From positions 24,870 to 88,869 of IMG/VR virus record IMGVR_UViG_3300034093_002579: a DNA stretch of 64,000 nucleotides, one strand, 5' to 3'. The notes beneath the pieces were generated by a model that saw nothing but the letters and a program-made list of their open reading frames with translations, did not search any database and was not told where the DNA came from. The position numbers and the translations under genes are program-made. The DNA comes from a virus. The stretch's first letter is position 1; each line of letters begins with the position of its first letter. Below, in pieces: positions 52,531 through 61,477 of the stretch.

Positions 52531-53520
52531 TTAATTATTTTTAATTAATTTGTTATTTTTTTTAAATTTTTCAATAACTTCATCATCATCTAATTGATAT
52601 TCAAATATTAATATATTATTTGAATATAATTTTACTTTTTTAATGTCCTTTAATTCACCAATAGTTCTAAAATGAAACGTGTTTGGTTTTATCATAGGAA
52701 TATTTAAATAGGTGTTATCGTTAATGATAATGTCAATATTTTCGTTAATTTTATTTGGGTTACTATTATTACAATACACATGTAGTTTATTGTCATCATA
52801 AAATAATGTCTTAAACACTACAGGAGAATCTGTATTACTTTTAATGGTATCGGCATTTAGCCCTTGGTTTAATAATTCTGACTTATCAAATGATATAAAA
52901 TTTTTATTATTAATTAATAAAGATTCTGATACCTTCTCAACTAAAAGATTATTATCTTCTTTTGAAAACTCGTGTAAAATTTTTTCTCGATTCCACAACA
53001 ATTCATCATACGTATATGAATTAAGGTTATATGCTGAGTATGGGCCAAATAAATGGTCTGAATCCCCGTCGAACCCTCGTTTTGTTAAATAATAAACACA
53101 ATCATAATCTTTAAGTAAAACGTCATTATTATCAATAACTTTAATGTCGGTTATTTCCGAATCGTATTCAATATAATGTAATACATTATACCCCAACATT
53201 TTAGAAATAAACATCCCAAAGAATAGATTTCTAGTACAAGGTAAAATTGATGTTGATTGTTTTATAACATCTTTACTTACCAAGGTATTTCCAAAAAGTT
53301 CAATGTGACCCCATCCTTTTAAATTGTCTTCGTCGACAAATTCGTTTTCACTATCATAAAAATGATAGTTAACATCAGATATAATGTCAGATGGGGTAAA
53401 ACTATGGGTTATTAGAAAAATGTCCTTTTTTTCTTTTTTTAATTTTCTAATTAAATTTCTTAACGCATCTTGTTTTTCTTTTGTTGGTGTGTGAGACGCG
53501 ACTAAACAAATTGATTTCAT
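52531..53520 (-). CDS. Putative glycosyltransferase with beta accessory segment
   Basis: 329 residues. The first part starts ICLVASHTPTKEKQDALRNL and continues IFLITHSFTPSDI; the protein at 54185 and the middle domain at 55162 begin the same way, so these three are paralogues. They look like divergent GT-A enzymes in which the donor strand and acidic loop (YIEYDSEITD) are displaced. Residues about 235-312 form a beta segment (VVFKTLFYDDNKLHVYC, KPNTFHFRT) like those in five other proteins of the cluster. The acceptor is unknown. It is 1 nt from the TibC-like gene. Confidence 0.65.
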   Translation of the reverse strand: MKSICLVASHTPTKEKQDALRNLIRKLKKEKKDIFLITHSFTPSDIISDVNYHFYDSENEFVDEDNLKGWGHIELFGNTLVSKDVIKQSTSILPCTRNLFFGMFISKMLGYNVLHYIEYDSEITDIKVIDNNDVLLKDYDCVYYLTKRGFDGDSDHLFGPYSAYNLNSYTYDELLWNREKILHEFSKEDNNLLVEKVSESLLINNKNFISFDKSELLNQGLNADTIKSNTDSPVVFKTLFYDDNKLHVYCNNSNPNKINENIDIIINDNTYLNIPMIKPNTFHFRTIGELKDIKKVKLYSNNILIFEYQLDDDEVIEKFKKNNKLIKNN

Positions 53521-53521
53521 T

Positions 53522-54184
53522 TTAATATTTGTGTTTGTTGGTTATGTGAACCATTAAATAATCTCTACTCTCTTCCTGAGAATCGACAATGATATAATCT
53601 TTCATTAGTAAAAACGTGACCGCGTCCCCACCAATATCTTCTAACCAAATCATCGGTTTATCTTTTTCTAATAAATTAACCATTCCTTCAAACGAAGATT
53701 TTTCAAATCCCTCAACATCAATTTTAATAAACTTAACGGGTTCGGGTAAATTAAATGTATCTAAAGAAATTACTAAATTAGTGTTATTACTATACTCAAC
53801 TACTTTAACAACACCACTATTAGAGTCATGACCATTGTCGAAATGTACCATGGAATTACAACTACCAACACCTAAACAAAAACAATGTACGTTATCCAAT
53901 TGTTTAGTGTTTAATCTAAGTAATTCATAATTTTCAAAATACGGCTCAAAAGCCCAAATAGATATATTTGGTAAATAATGTTTTAATTGTACGCAGTGAT
54001 TACCTATGTTAGCCCCAATATCCAGATAAAGACCGTTTTTAGGAAAAAAATGTAACCATTTGTTAACAATCTTAAATTCCCAAAAATTATTGTATTTTAC
54101 TATGTCATCTGAAATACATTCAGGGCCATCAAATACCACCATTGGTTTATTAAATATACTAACTAATCTAATATCTCTTTTCAT
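53522..54184 (-). CDS. FkbM-family methyltransferase
   Basis: 220 residues. Motif I is YLDIGANIGNHCVQLKHY (from 53), then IWAFEPYFENYELLRLN and the family block FIKIDVEGFEKSSFEGM with the acidic pair. It is a single-domain class I SAM-dependent O-methyltransferase; FkbM proteins commonly methylate sugars in glycan clusters. It lies 1 nt after one paralogous glycosyltransferase gene and just before another (stop at 54185). Confidence 0.88.
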   Translation of the reverse strand: MKRDIRLVSIFNKPMVVFDGPECISDDIVKYNNFWEFKIVNKWLHFFPKNGLYLDIGANIGNHCVQLKHYLPNISIWAFEPYFENYELLRLNTKQLDNVHCFCLGVGSCNSMVHFDNGHDSNSGVVKVVEYSNNTNLVISLDTFNLPEPVKFIKIDVEGFEKSSFEGMVNLLEKDKPMIWLEDIGGDAVTFLLMKDYIIVDSQEESRDYLMVHITNKHKY

Positions 54185-55162
54185 TTAATTAAATTCAATT
54201 AATCCTTTTTCTTTTATTTGTTCTAAACTATCCTCATTTAATACTAATGTTTTCACATATTCTATTGTATCATTTTCGTACACCTCAATTATTAATTTAT
54301 CGTCTCTTAAAGATAGTGGTATATAAAACCAATGTGTAGGATAAACAATTTTATCTGTAATGACTTTATTATTCATTTTAACAACGACTCGATATTCATA
54401 TGAATTTCTGACACCACTGTGACAATATAATATTGGTGTTGATGGGTCTTTAACGTTATGTAATACCTCAATCATAAAATTCTCAACCCTAAATAAATTA
54501 ATATCACTTTCATTAAAATACTCACTTGAGTGTTCGTTGATTATTAAAAACTCATGCTCATAATGTTGTAATTTTTGGAAAAACGCCAACTCTAATGTTA
54601 ACGGCATTAAGTGTTCGTACCACTCATTTTCTGTGACAGGTAATTTTAAAATTTCATTAAAGTAGGAAGGTGTAATCCCGAATAGTTGTGTCTCATAAAC
54701 ATAAGACCCACTATCTCTATACCCCTCAGGTTTAAAGAAAATACATTTCTTTCTTTCCTCAACCATAGTATCAACCAATTGATTTAATTTTGTAACATCA
54801 TTTTCCGAGAATAAATTATCATTCTCAATAAAATAAACAAAATCGTATTTTTTTATATCGGCAAATTTAAATGCGTTAAACATATTTTGACAAATCGGTA
54901 ACGAATGTCTTGAGTTATTAACCCTTAAGAAAAAAGAGTCGGTTTTAAACCAATAATACGGTGATTTATCTAATGGTGTTAAAGTTTGGTTTTTATCGTA
55001 AATATAATACTCAACCATTGATTGTAATTCAATTGATACAGGGTAATGACTAACTAACATAAAATCAAAACCACTATTTTTTAATGAGTTTATTTCATTA
55101 ATTAGAACTTGTTCTTTTTTTGGTGTATTCGGGTATGCTCCGATAACTATTAATTTTTTCAT
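54185..55162 (-). CDS. Putative glycosyltransferase (paralogue) with beta accessory segment
   Basis: 325 residues. LIVIGAYPNTPKKEQVLINE, FDFMLVSHYPVSIELQSMVE and YDFVYFIENDNLFSENDVTK show a GT-A-like core with an END acidic block. It resembles the middle domain of the next protein very closely (VGTYPNTKSREK; LVSHYPVSNDIQKMVDYYIF), so one probably arose from the other. Residues about 242-312 are the shared beta segment (YEYRVVVKMNN, YPTHWFYIPLS). Its start overlaps the stop of the gene upstream. Confidence 0.7.
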   Translation of the reverse strand: MKKLIVIGAYPNTPKKEQVLINEINSLKNSGFDFMLVSHYPVSIELQSMVEYYIYDKNQTLTPLDKSPYYWFKTDSFFLRVNNSRHSLPICQNMFNAFKFADIKKYDFVYFIENDNLFSENDVTKLNQLVDTMVEERKKCIFFKPEGYRDSGSYVYETQLFGITPSYFNEILKLPVTENEWYEHLMPLTLELAFFQKLQHYEHEFLIINEHSSEYFNESDINLFRVENFMIEVLHNVKDPSTPILYCHSGVRNSYEYRVVVKMNNKVITDKIVYPTHWFYIPLSLRDDKLIIEVYENDTIEYVKTLVLNEDSLEQIKEKGLIEFN

Positions 55163-57849
55163 TACTTAATAAATGTTTTAAATTCCTTATCGATTAATGA
55201 CACTCCATCAGCTTGAGTTGTAATTCTGTTTTTTAGAATACCCATATTTAACCCATGTTCGATAAAAATAAGGTTGAAATATGAGTCAGCACAATCCCAC
55301 TTATGATTACGTAATTGTTCGTATAAGAATTCTCTAGTTTTTCTTGGGAACATAATACATTGTAACCCAATAATTTTATCAGTAATAAACAACAAGTCTT
55401 GGTTCGGGATTTCTTTAATCACATTTGATTGATGCCAAGCGAAGTCTAATGTTTTAGTGTCCCCAAATGAAAAATATTGTATGTCCGATTCGATAACGGT
55501 ATCACACACTTGTTTAACTTTATCAATGAATTCCTCAATAGGGACCTCAATTAAACAGTCTCCCTCACAAACAATTAAGAAATCCAAATCTTTATCGAAT
55601 TCAGATATAATACCATTTTTAAATGATTCAAAACATCCGTAATGTGCTGGTGTTAGTGCAGTACCTAGTCGGTTTGTTGTCTCTTCATCAAAAAGTTCCA
55701 TAGACACACATTGTGGTCTAACACAATTATGTGATGGAGGTATAGATTTGTATAGTTCATTTGTATGTAAAACATATTCAATACCGTATTTTGATACTTG
55801 TTGTAACGACTCTCTTGATAAGATTTCTCTCTCATCGTTATTTGTTGTTTGTAAATGAACTAATTTAATTTTAGGTAATCGTTTATACTTAAACCATCCA
55901 TTATTTTTGTAACTAATTATTGTTTCATTATTTAATATGTAAGATTCTGATTTATATTGAACTCCACCCTCAAAAAAGGTTAACTTAATCTCTATTGGAA
56001 CTCCATCGTAGTCAATTTCTTTTAAGAATTCTCGGGTTTGTAGAATATTAAATGATTTAGAATAAATGGTTTCGTTATTTTTATTAATCTCAACACTAAC
56101 TGTTCTGTCATCAATATTATATGTGTAGAAATAAAACACCCATTTATTCTCGTTATTAATAATTGGTAATATAGAATAGTATTCTGAATTAGATGAGACT
56201 CCTTTACCTGAATTAATTAAGAATGTATGACTATCATTTGTAATGACATTAACTGTTGGTTCGTGAATTAATTTCTTATAAAAGAAATCCTCTAAGAAGT
56301 TTTGACAATTATTTATTCTACATTCTGATTTGTAAATTTCTTTAGTTATTATATGTGAAAATTTTTCTAAAAAGAAATCAGTTTTAAACGTCATTGCGGT
56401 AGTCTCAATACCAACATTAAACGCCGTAGGTAAAGTACATAAGAATGCGTCTTTTTCATCCAACAATTTAAATGATTGATTAACATATTCAATATCATCA
56501 TGATGTAATATAACATCGTAGGTTATGTAAAATACTTTATTAAAATTAAAATCTTTTGCGGATTTAAACCCATTAATTAAATTAGTTAAAACAGGTAATG
56601 ATTGGTTAGTATCTTTTAATCCGTTAATGTTAATCTCAACATCAAACTCTGATTTATAATTATAAAACTTAGTATAATAAGAATGTTCTGTTGTTGGGTT
56701 ATTTGAATCAAAAATATAATAGTCGACCATTTTTTGAATATCGTTCGACACTGGATAATGAGAAACCAACATTACTTTTCGACCTAATTTTTTAACAGAC
56801 TTAATACATTCGATAGTTAATTTTTCTCGTGATTTAGTATTCGGATAAGTACCAACAATAACTAACTCATTATTATCATATTTTTCTTTATAAGGATTTA
56901 ATAATGATAGTAATTTTGATGTATCATGATTAATATCTCCTGTTAAAAATGTTATATTTTCGTACTTATCGTATTTTCCACAATAAACATCCAAGTTATA
57001 CATCATCATTGGGATTCTATACTCCAAAGCCTCTTTTAAGGCGATTGGGTTTAATTCTTTATTGTTTCTGTCACCTTTTGAAGGAAACAAGAATAAGTCC
57101 GACGCTTCAATAAATGATTGTACGTCTTTTCTTTCTCCCCAAACAACGCAGTTATCAGGTTTATTTTTAATCAACGGACCCCAATATGATTGGAAGTTTT
57201 CGGCCTGATTACCCAAAAAATGAAATTTTATTTTATAATCCTTTAATTTATGTGCGATGTCAAAAATATAGGATTGATTTTTTCTTGCCGTGAACAATCC
57301 AACATTTAAAACATGTTTATATGTTGGGTCTAAATCTAATAATTCTTGGTTTTGTTTTTTATTTTTTTCTTTATAGTCTACAGGGTATTCAACAATGTCA
57401 TACGGAATATCATATATAGAATATCTAAATGCGTTATACGCACTTACGAATATAAATTTATCGGGGAACCATCTTTTATGTGAAACAGAAAAACTAGAAT
57501 CATGTGTGGTTTCAAATATTGTGTATTCCCTATCTTCCCTATATAATTCTTTTGTGACAGAATCATCCATGAAAAATTCAGGAAATTCTTCCATACTAAC
57601 AACATCAGGTTTAAACTCATTAACAATTCTAATTAACTCGTTTTTATCTTCCCCTAAAGAATGGAAATTATCACCAAGTAATTCTTGTATTTGATTTCTT
57701 TGAACGACAAACGTCCAAGCAACAAATGCGTACTCAACACATTTGATTTCATATTCATTGTTAATTAATTGTATTTTATTTAATGTGACTTGAGGCGCTC
57801 CTCCAGTACTTAAATGAGGAGAAACAACTAATATTTTTTTCTTTTTCAT
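55162..57849 (-). CDS. Three-domain glycosyltransferase (GT4, GT-A-like, GT25-like)
   Basis: 895 residues. Residues 1-320 are a GT4 domain (ILVVSPHLSTGGAPQVTLNK; LFPSKGDRNNKELNPIALKE). Residues 328-545 are a GT-A-like domain paralogous to the proteins at 52531 and 54185. Residues about 557-645 are a beta segment. Residues 660-895 resemble GT25/LPS-type enzymes (LTPAHYGCFESFKNGI; DFLIVCEGDCLIEV, with EGD at 762-764 in place of EDD). Three activities on one chain suggest assembly of an oligosaccharide without release. The next upstream gene is an FkbM methyltransferase that overlaps by one base. Confidence 0.78.
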   Translation of the reverse strand: MKKKKILVVSPHLSTGGAPQVTLNKIQLINNEYEIKCVEYAFVAWTFVVQRNQIQELLGDNFHSLGEDKNELIRIVNEFKPDVVSMEEFPEFFMDDSVTKELYREDREYTIFETTHDSSFSVSHKRWFPDKFIFVSAYNAFRYSIYDIPYDIVEYPVDYKEKNKKQNQELLDLDPTYKHVLNVGLFTARKNQSYIFDIAHKLKDYKIKFHFLGNQAENFQSYWGPLIKNKPDNCVVWGERKDVQSFIEASDLFLFPSKGDRNNKELNPIALKEALEYRIPMMMYNLDVYCGKYDKYENITFLTGDINHDTSKLLSLLNPYKEKYDNNELVIVGTYPNTKSREKLTIECIKSVKKLGRKVMLVSHYPVSNDIQKMVDYYIFDSNNPTTEHSYYTKFYNYKSEFDVEININGLKDTNQSLPVLTNLINGFKSAKDFNFNKVFYITYDVILHHDDIEYVNQSFKLLDEKDAFLCTLPTAFNVGIETTAMTFKTDFFLEKFSHIITKEIYKSECRINNCQNFLEDFFYKKLIHEPTVNVITNDSHTFLINSGKGVSSNSEYYSILPIINNENKWVFYFYTYNIDDRTVSVEINKNNETIYSKSFNILQTREFLKEIDYDGVPIEIKLTFFEGGVQYKSESYILNNETIISYKNNGWFKYKRLPKIKLVHLQTTNNDEREILSRESLQQVSKYGIEYVLHTNELYKSIPPSHNCVRPQCVSMELFDEETTNRLGTALTPAHYGCFESFKNGIISEFDKDLDFLIVCEGDCLIEVPIEEFIDKVKQVCDTVIESDIQYFSFGDTKTLDFAWHQSNVIKEIPNQDLLFITDKIIGLQCIMFPRKTREFLYEQLRNHKWDCADSYFNLIFIEHGLNMGILKNRITTQADGVSLIDKEFKTFIK

Positions 57850-58802
57850 TATTTTATTAAATTAATATTATATGCGTAAATTAATCCGATATCGTTAGAC
57901 CCTAAAGTATCCTCAATTATAAAGTTGTTTGATTTTAGTATATCTAAAACTTCATCGTAAATTTCTTTTGAGTGGTATTCCATTGCAATTTTACCAATAT
58001 TATTTTGTAAATATTCTTTATCAATTGTTCGGAATAAATCCAACTCACCACCTTCACAATCAACTTTTAAAAAATCAATTCTGTCGATATCGTAGTCAGA
58101 AATTAATTGGTTAATAGTGATAGTCTCAACAATCTCTTCACCAATCACTGTTGATGGGTGAAACCCACTTTCGTTTTTTTGTGAAAAATTATTACCATTA
58201 ACTTCGGTTATCATAAATTTCTCAAACCCATTCTCATTACTAACCGCCTTATTAATACAAGTTACTCCGTGTTCGGAAAGATTCTTTTTCATACTTTTAA
58301 ATGTAGCCTTAAGAGGTTCTACCGCATAAACGTTAGATGGGTTAAACATTTGTGAGTATAATGAGAATACTCCGTAATTCGCCCCAATATCAACAACCGT
58401 ATCATTGATGCTAAGTCTAACAAAATCCCTCTCATATACTTTATCGTAAAAAATCTCAGTAACAATTGGAAATAAATCATCCCCCAAGTGAGATAATTTA
58501 ACTTGTTTTGAGTTAATTACTAAAAATCTATTTTGACCAAATAGTTTTAATTCCTGAGAATATTGTAGGTCACCATACATAATGGATAAGGTTATGTTTC
58601 TAAGTCTTTTTGCGTTAGATTCACCAGTCGATATCCACCAATTGGTTCCTTTTCGTAACCCCATGTTTGATTTATGTACGGTTAATCCCGTATTGTTATC
58701 AATAATTGAGACCTCGTATATTTCTTTTATGTCATCACCATTAAAGTCAAAATGGATTATACCATTCTCTTCAATATTAGTTACTGTAAAAATATTATTC
58801 AT
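57849..58802 (-). CDS. FkbM-family methyltransferase with N-terminal beta segment
   Basis: 317 residues. The first ~90 residues form a beta segment (IIHFDFNGDDIKEIYEVSII; RKGTNWWIS) like those in the glycosyltransferases nearby. The catalytic part has VVDIGANYGVFSLYSQMF (from 136), VYAVEPLKATFKSMKKNL and FLKVDCEGGELDLFR, the FkbM signatures. Fusion of the segment to a methyltransferase as well as to GTs suggests that it serves docking or assembly rather than sugar transfer. Confidence 0.88.
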   Translation of the reverse strand: MNNIFTVTNIEENGIIHFDFNGDDIKEIYEVSIIDNNTGLTVHKSNMGLRKGTNWWISTGESNAKRLRNITLSIMYGDLQYSQELKLFGQNRFLVINSKQVKLSHLGDDLFPIVTEIFYDKVYERDFVRLSINDTVVDIGANYGVFSLYSQMFNPSNVYAVEPLKATFKSMKKNLSEHGVTCINKAVSNENGFEKFMITEVNGNNFSQKNESGFHPSTVIGEEIVETITINQLISDYDIDRIDFLKVDCEGGELDLFRTIDKEYLQNNIGKIAMEYHSKEIYDEVLDILKSNNFIIEDTLGSNDIGLIYAYNINLIK

Positions 58803-58803
58803 A

Positions 58804-59829
58804 TTATATGTGTATAAATTCGTTATGGATTATTTGTTTGTTTAATGTCACCTCAACTCTGAATTTTTTGAACTCATTAATTTCGTGAAATATAATTGAT
58901 GACGGCCACACAAAATAAGTTGTTTTGGGTAGAATGTTTAAAAATGTTTCATAAATTTGGTCCCCTGTCTGTCCATCAAAAAATCTAAAATTTAGTGATT
59001 GTGGTTTAGTTATATTTTTAATATAAAATTTATTCTCATTTCTAATAAAATCAATTGTAAATTCATTTGAGGAGATATCAATTGATTCGTGTAAAATTGG
59101 TTTTTCCAAACCACGACTTTCGTAAAAGTTTTCTGAATATTTTAAAGAGTTGGTTTTATCGTCCCAAATAAATGAACAACCACCGACAAATCTTTGTTGT
59201 TGGTAACTGATTTTTTCTTTAGACCTACTATCCTCATTTAACCAAGAATAATGTTTAACCCATGCAATATCTCTTGGTATCGAAATTGTTGGTTTAGATT
59301 CAAAAGTTTCACCATCGTTATATAAGATATGGTTGTCAAAATAAAAATGAGTTATCCCTCCATTCCTATTGGTTCTAAAAATTCTTGGTGGACAGAAACC
59401 ATCCACCCATAACTGTTTTGTAAATGTGTAATTTTTAAGGTTAACCGAATACCAATCGTATTGAGGTGTTTCCTGAATAAAATTTAAAATATTTCTAATT
59501 TCGTCTTCGGTGTAAAACTCATCAGAATCCACAATCCAAACTAAATCACAATTATTCTTTAAGACATGTAAAACATTATTCTTACTCTCATTTTCACCAA
59601 ACAATGATTTCATTCCTGTGGTGATTAAAAAGTCTAATTCATAATTTATTAATTTAGTTAGAGTCTCTTTATTCTTTGGTTTAAATCCAAAATTAATATA
59701 TTCCTGGTACATACCACTATTACAACCAATAGTAATGTCTAATTCATTTTTTAAGTTTATCCAAGGACGTAAACACTCATCAATATATTCTTCGGAGTTG
59801 TATGCGGAAAGTAATATTCCTATTTTCAT
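58804..59829 (-). CDS. Glycosyltransferase family 2-like with C-terminal beta segment
   Basis: 341 residues. MKIGILLSAYNSEEYIDECL at the start, then LVWIVDSDEFYTEDEI (metal-binding DSDE at 101-104) and FCPPRIFRTNRNGGITHFYF fit the GT2 family acting on diverse acceptors. Residues about 255-341 are the beta segment (FRFFDGQTGDQIYETFLNIL; PKTTYFVWPSS). It overlaps the GT9-like gene by 4 nt and is followed 1 nt later by the FkbM gene. Confidence 0.82.
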   Translation of the reverse strand: MKIGILLSAYNSEEYIDECLRPWINLKNELDITIGCNSGMYQEYINFGFKPKNKETLTKLINYELDFLITTGMKSLFGENESKNNVLHVLKNNCDLVWIVDSDEFYTEDEIRNILNFIQETPQYDWYSVNLKNYTFTKQLWVDGFCPPRIFRTNRNGGITHFYFDNHILYNDGETFESKPTISIPRDIAWVKHYSWLNEDSRSKEKISYQQQRFVGGCSFIWDDKTNSLKYSENFYESRGLEKPILHESIDISSNEFTIDFIRNENKFYIKNITKPQSLNFRFFDGQTGDQIYETFLNILPKTTYFVWPSSIIFHEINEFKKFRVEVTLNKQIIHNEFIHI

Positions 59830-60767
59830 ATAATTTCTAAAATTTTATTAAACACTTGCTCAACTGAGGGATGGCACTCAAATGTTGGTTTATTTTCTAA
59901 ACAATTAATTAAAGGTGGTACCCCTTGGATATCCCCCCATTCTTTAACTCCGTATTTTATATCTGAACCACAAAACAGACTACAACCACCACCAACATAA
60001 TGGTATTTATATTCTTGTGAATTATTTCGATATGGGGCTCTAAATTCGTAATTGATAGAACTTCCTAATTGAATGATTTCTGAATCAGTTGTTCCTGCTA
60101 AATGAAGTAATCCTGAATCCATTGTGACAAAACACAATGATTTATTAATTAAATGCCACGATTGACTTAATGTGGTTTTATTCATTAAATTAAGGCCATT
60201 TTTAATCTCAAAATTAAAAATTGGTTTTTTAACATTAAAAAATCCAACCTCACTTGAGTCTTTACCAACTGAAATTACACTAATATTATGGTCGTTTAAT
60301 TTTTTACTTAATTCCATCCATTTAACCGCATCCCAAGTTCTGCTTGGCCAATTTTGGACGGGGTGTATTAGTACATATTTCTCAGGTAATCCTTTAATTG
60401 GTTCATACTCATCAGGAATATAATCAATATTCATTTCATCTTTGGTTAACATAAAACCAAGTTTAATTGCGTGATATTGTCTAATGTCAATACGGTTATG
60501 TTTAAACTCAACTCCTCGGTTATTTTTTTGTCCATTCTCATAAAATGAATTATGAGTTATAAAATTAGATTTAATGAAATCTAAATTAACCGAATTCGAG
60601 TGGTAAACCTTTTCAACCAAAGGATGATTTTTAAATAATTCAGGGAAATTAGTTACAACGGTAACTTTTGAGTCATATGATTGATGTAGTTTTCTAAGTA
60701 CGGGGGTTGAGCAAAGGGTATCCCCGATTGCCTTTGCTTCCGATAAATCAAGACATATTTTTTTCAT
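59826..60767 (-). CDS. GT9/heptosyltransferase-like enzyme with iron-finger-like cysteines
   Basis: 313 residues. KICLDLSEAKAIGDTLCSTP with VLRKLHQSY and KVTVVTNFPELFKNHPLVEK is the heptosyltransferase (GT9, GT-B fold) start. The donor domain has YVLIHPVQNWPSRTWDAVKW, CFVTMDSGLLHLAGTTDSEI and IIQLGSS. A C-terminal set of four Cys (262, 266, 289, 298; C-x3-C-x22-C-x8-C, ending FECHPS) resembles the finger of the TibC-like protein (ending FECHKS), so an iron or zinc site is possible. It is the first gene of the second sugar operon. It probably adds a heptose or related sugar. Confidence 0.82.
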   Translation of the reverse strand: MKKICLDLSEAKAIGDTLCSTPVLRKLHQSYDSKVTVVTNFPELFKNHPLVEKVYHSNSVNLDFIKSNFITHNSFYENGQKNNRGVEFKHNRIDIRQYHAIKLGFMLTKDEMNIDYIPDEYEPIKGLPEKYVLIHPVQNWPSRTWDAVKWMELSKKLNDHNISVISVGKDSSEVGFFNVKKPIFNFEIKNGLNLMNKTTLSQSWHLINKSLCFVTMDSGLLHLAGTTDSEIIQLGSSINYEFRAPYRNNSQEYKYHYVGGGCSLFCGSDIKYGVKEWGDIQGVPPLINCLENKPTFECHPSVEQVFNKILEII

Positions 60768-60848
60768 AAGTAAAATATAAAATAAAAACTCAAAAATTAT
60801 ACCCCAAGTTTAGTTAATTATCTATTTATGGTAAACCGTTCAGGTGTA

Positions 60849-60856
60849 TATTTATA
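60849..60856 (+). promoter_or_regulatory. Candidate late promoter box TATTTATA
   Basis: An exact TATTTATA lies 3 nt before the ATG at 60860; a second near match (TATTTATG, 60823-60830) is just upstream. The 92-nt gap also separates the divergent sugar operon. Confidence 0.5.
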
Positions 60857-60859
60857 GTA

Positions 60860-61453
60860 ATGCAATCAATTGAAATACTTTCGTTTACTGGTGTTAGTCC
60901 GTATACCATTACAATTTGTGATGTTACGTTAACTTATTGCTATGTAGTTGCGACAGGTGTTTCTTCAGCTCCAATTACCGTTACAGTACCAACATTATTA
61001 CAACCTGCAGCCCAAATAATATTAAAAGTAACCGATAGTACGTCGTGTGATTATTTCCAAATAATATCTTGTATTACTCCCACACCAACACCGACACCAA
61101 CACCAACACCGACACCATCACCAACACATGGTGATTGTGATTGTATTGGATTTAACAATTTATATGGTAATCTAAATTACCCAATTAGTTTAACACAGTG
61201 TGATGGTACTATATTAAACACTGTGGTATATTCAGGAACTTCGGTTTATTATTGTGGTAGTCAACCAGTTGCGGGGTCTGATGTTACAATTACTATTGGT
61301 TTACCTTGTATTAATAACACATGTCCTACACCTACACCACCTGGACCAACGCCAACTCCGACACCTACACCAACAACAGGGAGTAACTACCTATCACAAG
61401 AAGATTTATTCCTAATCTTACAAGAAAATGGGGGTAGAATAATCATTACATAA
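60860..61453 (+). CDS. Small Cys-rich fibre protein with Pro-Thr linkers
   Basis: 197 residues. Residues 1-73 are paralogous to the protein at 32518 (IEILSFTGVSPYTITICDVT; VTDSTSCDYFQIISC). A PT linker ([15 protein letters not shown]), a second Cys-rich beta domain (CDCIGFNNLYGNLNYPIS to NNTCPTP), a second PT linker and a short tail (YLSQEDLFLILQENGGRIII) follow. Probably part of a fibre assembled with the collagen-like protein further downstream. Confidence 0.65.
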   Translation: MQSIEILSFTGVSPYTITICDVTLTYCYVVATGVSSAPITVTVPTLLQPAAQIILKVTDSTSCDYFQIISCITPTPTPTPTPTPTPSPTHGDCDCIGFNNLYGNLNYPISLTQCDGTILNTVVYSGTSVYYCGSQPVAGSDVTITIGLPCINNTCPTPTPPGPTPTPTPTPTTGSNYLSQEDLFLILQENGGRIIIT

Positions 61454-61477
61454 TAAACACAATAATCTAAAGTATAA

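Noticed and set aside
60768-60859. Host-type promoter for the second sugar operon
   Set aside because: The minus strand has a TATAAT and a TAATTTTTG but no element with correct spacing, so no promoter is listed.
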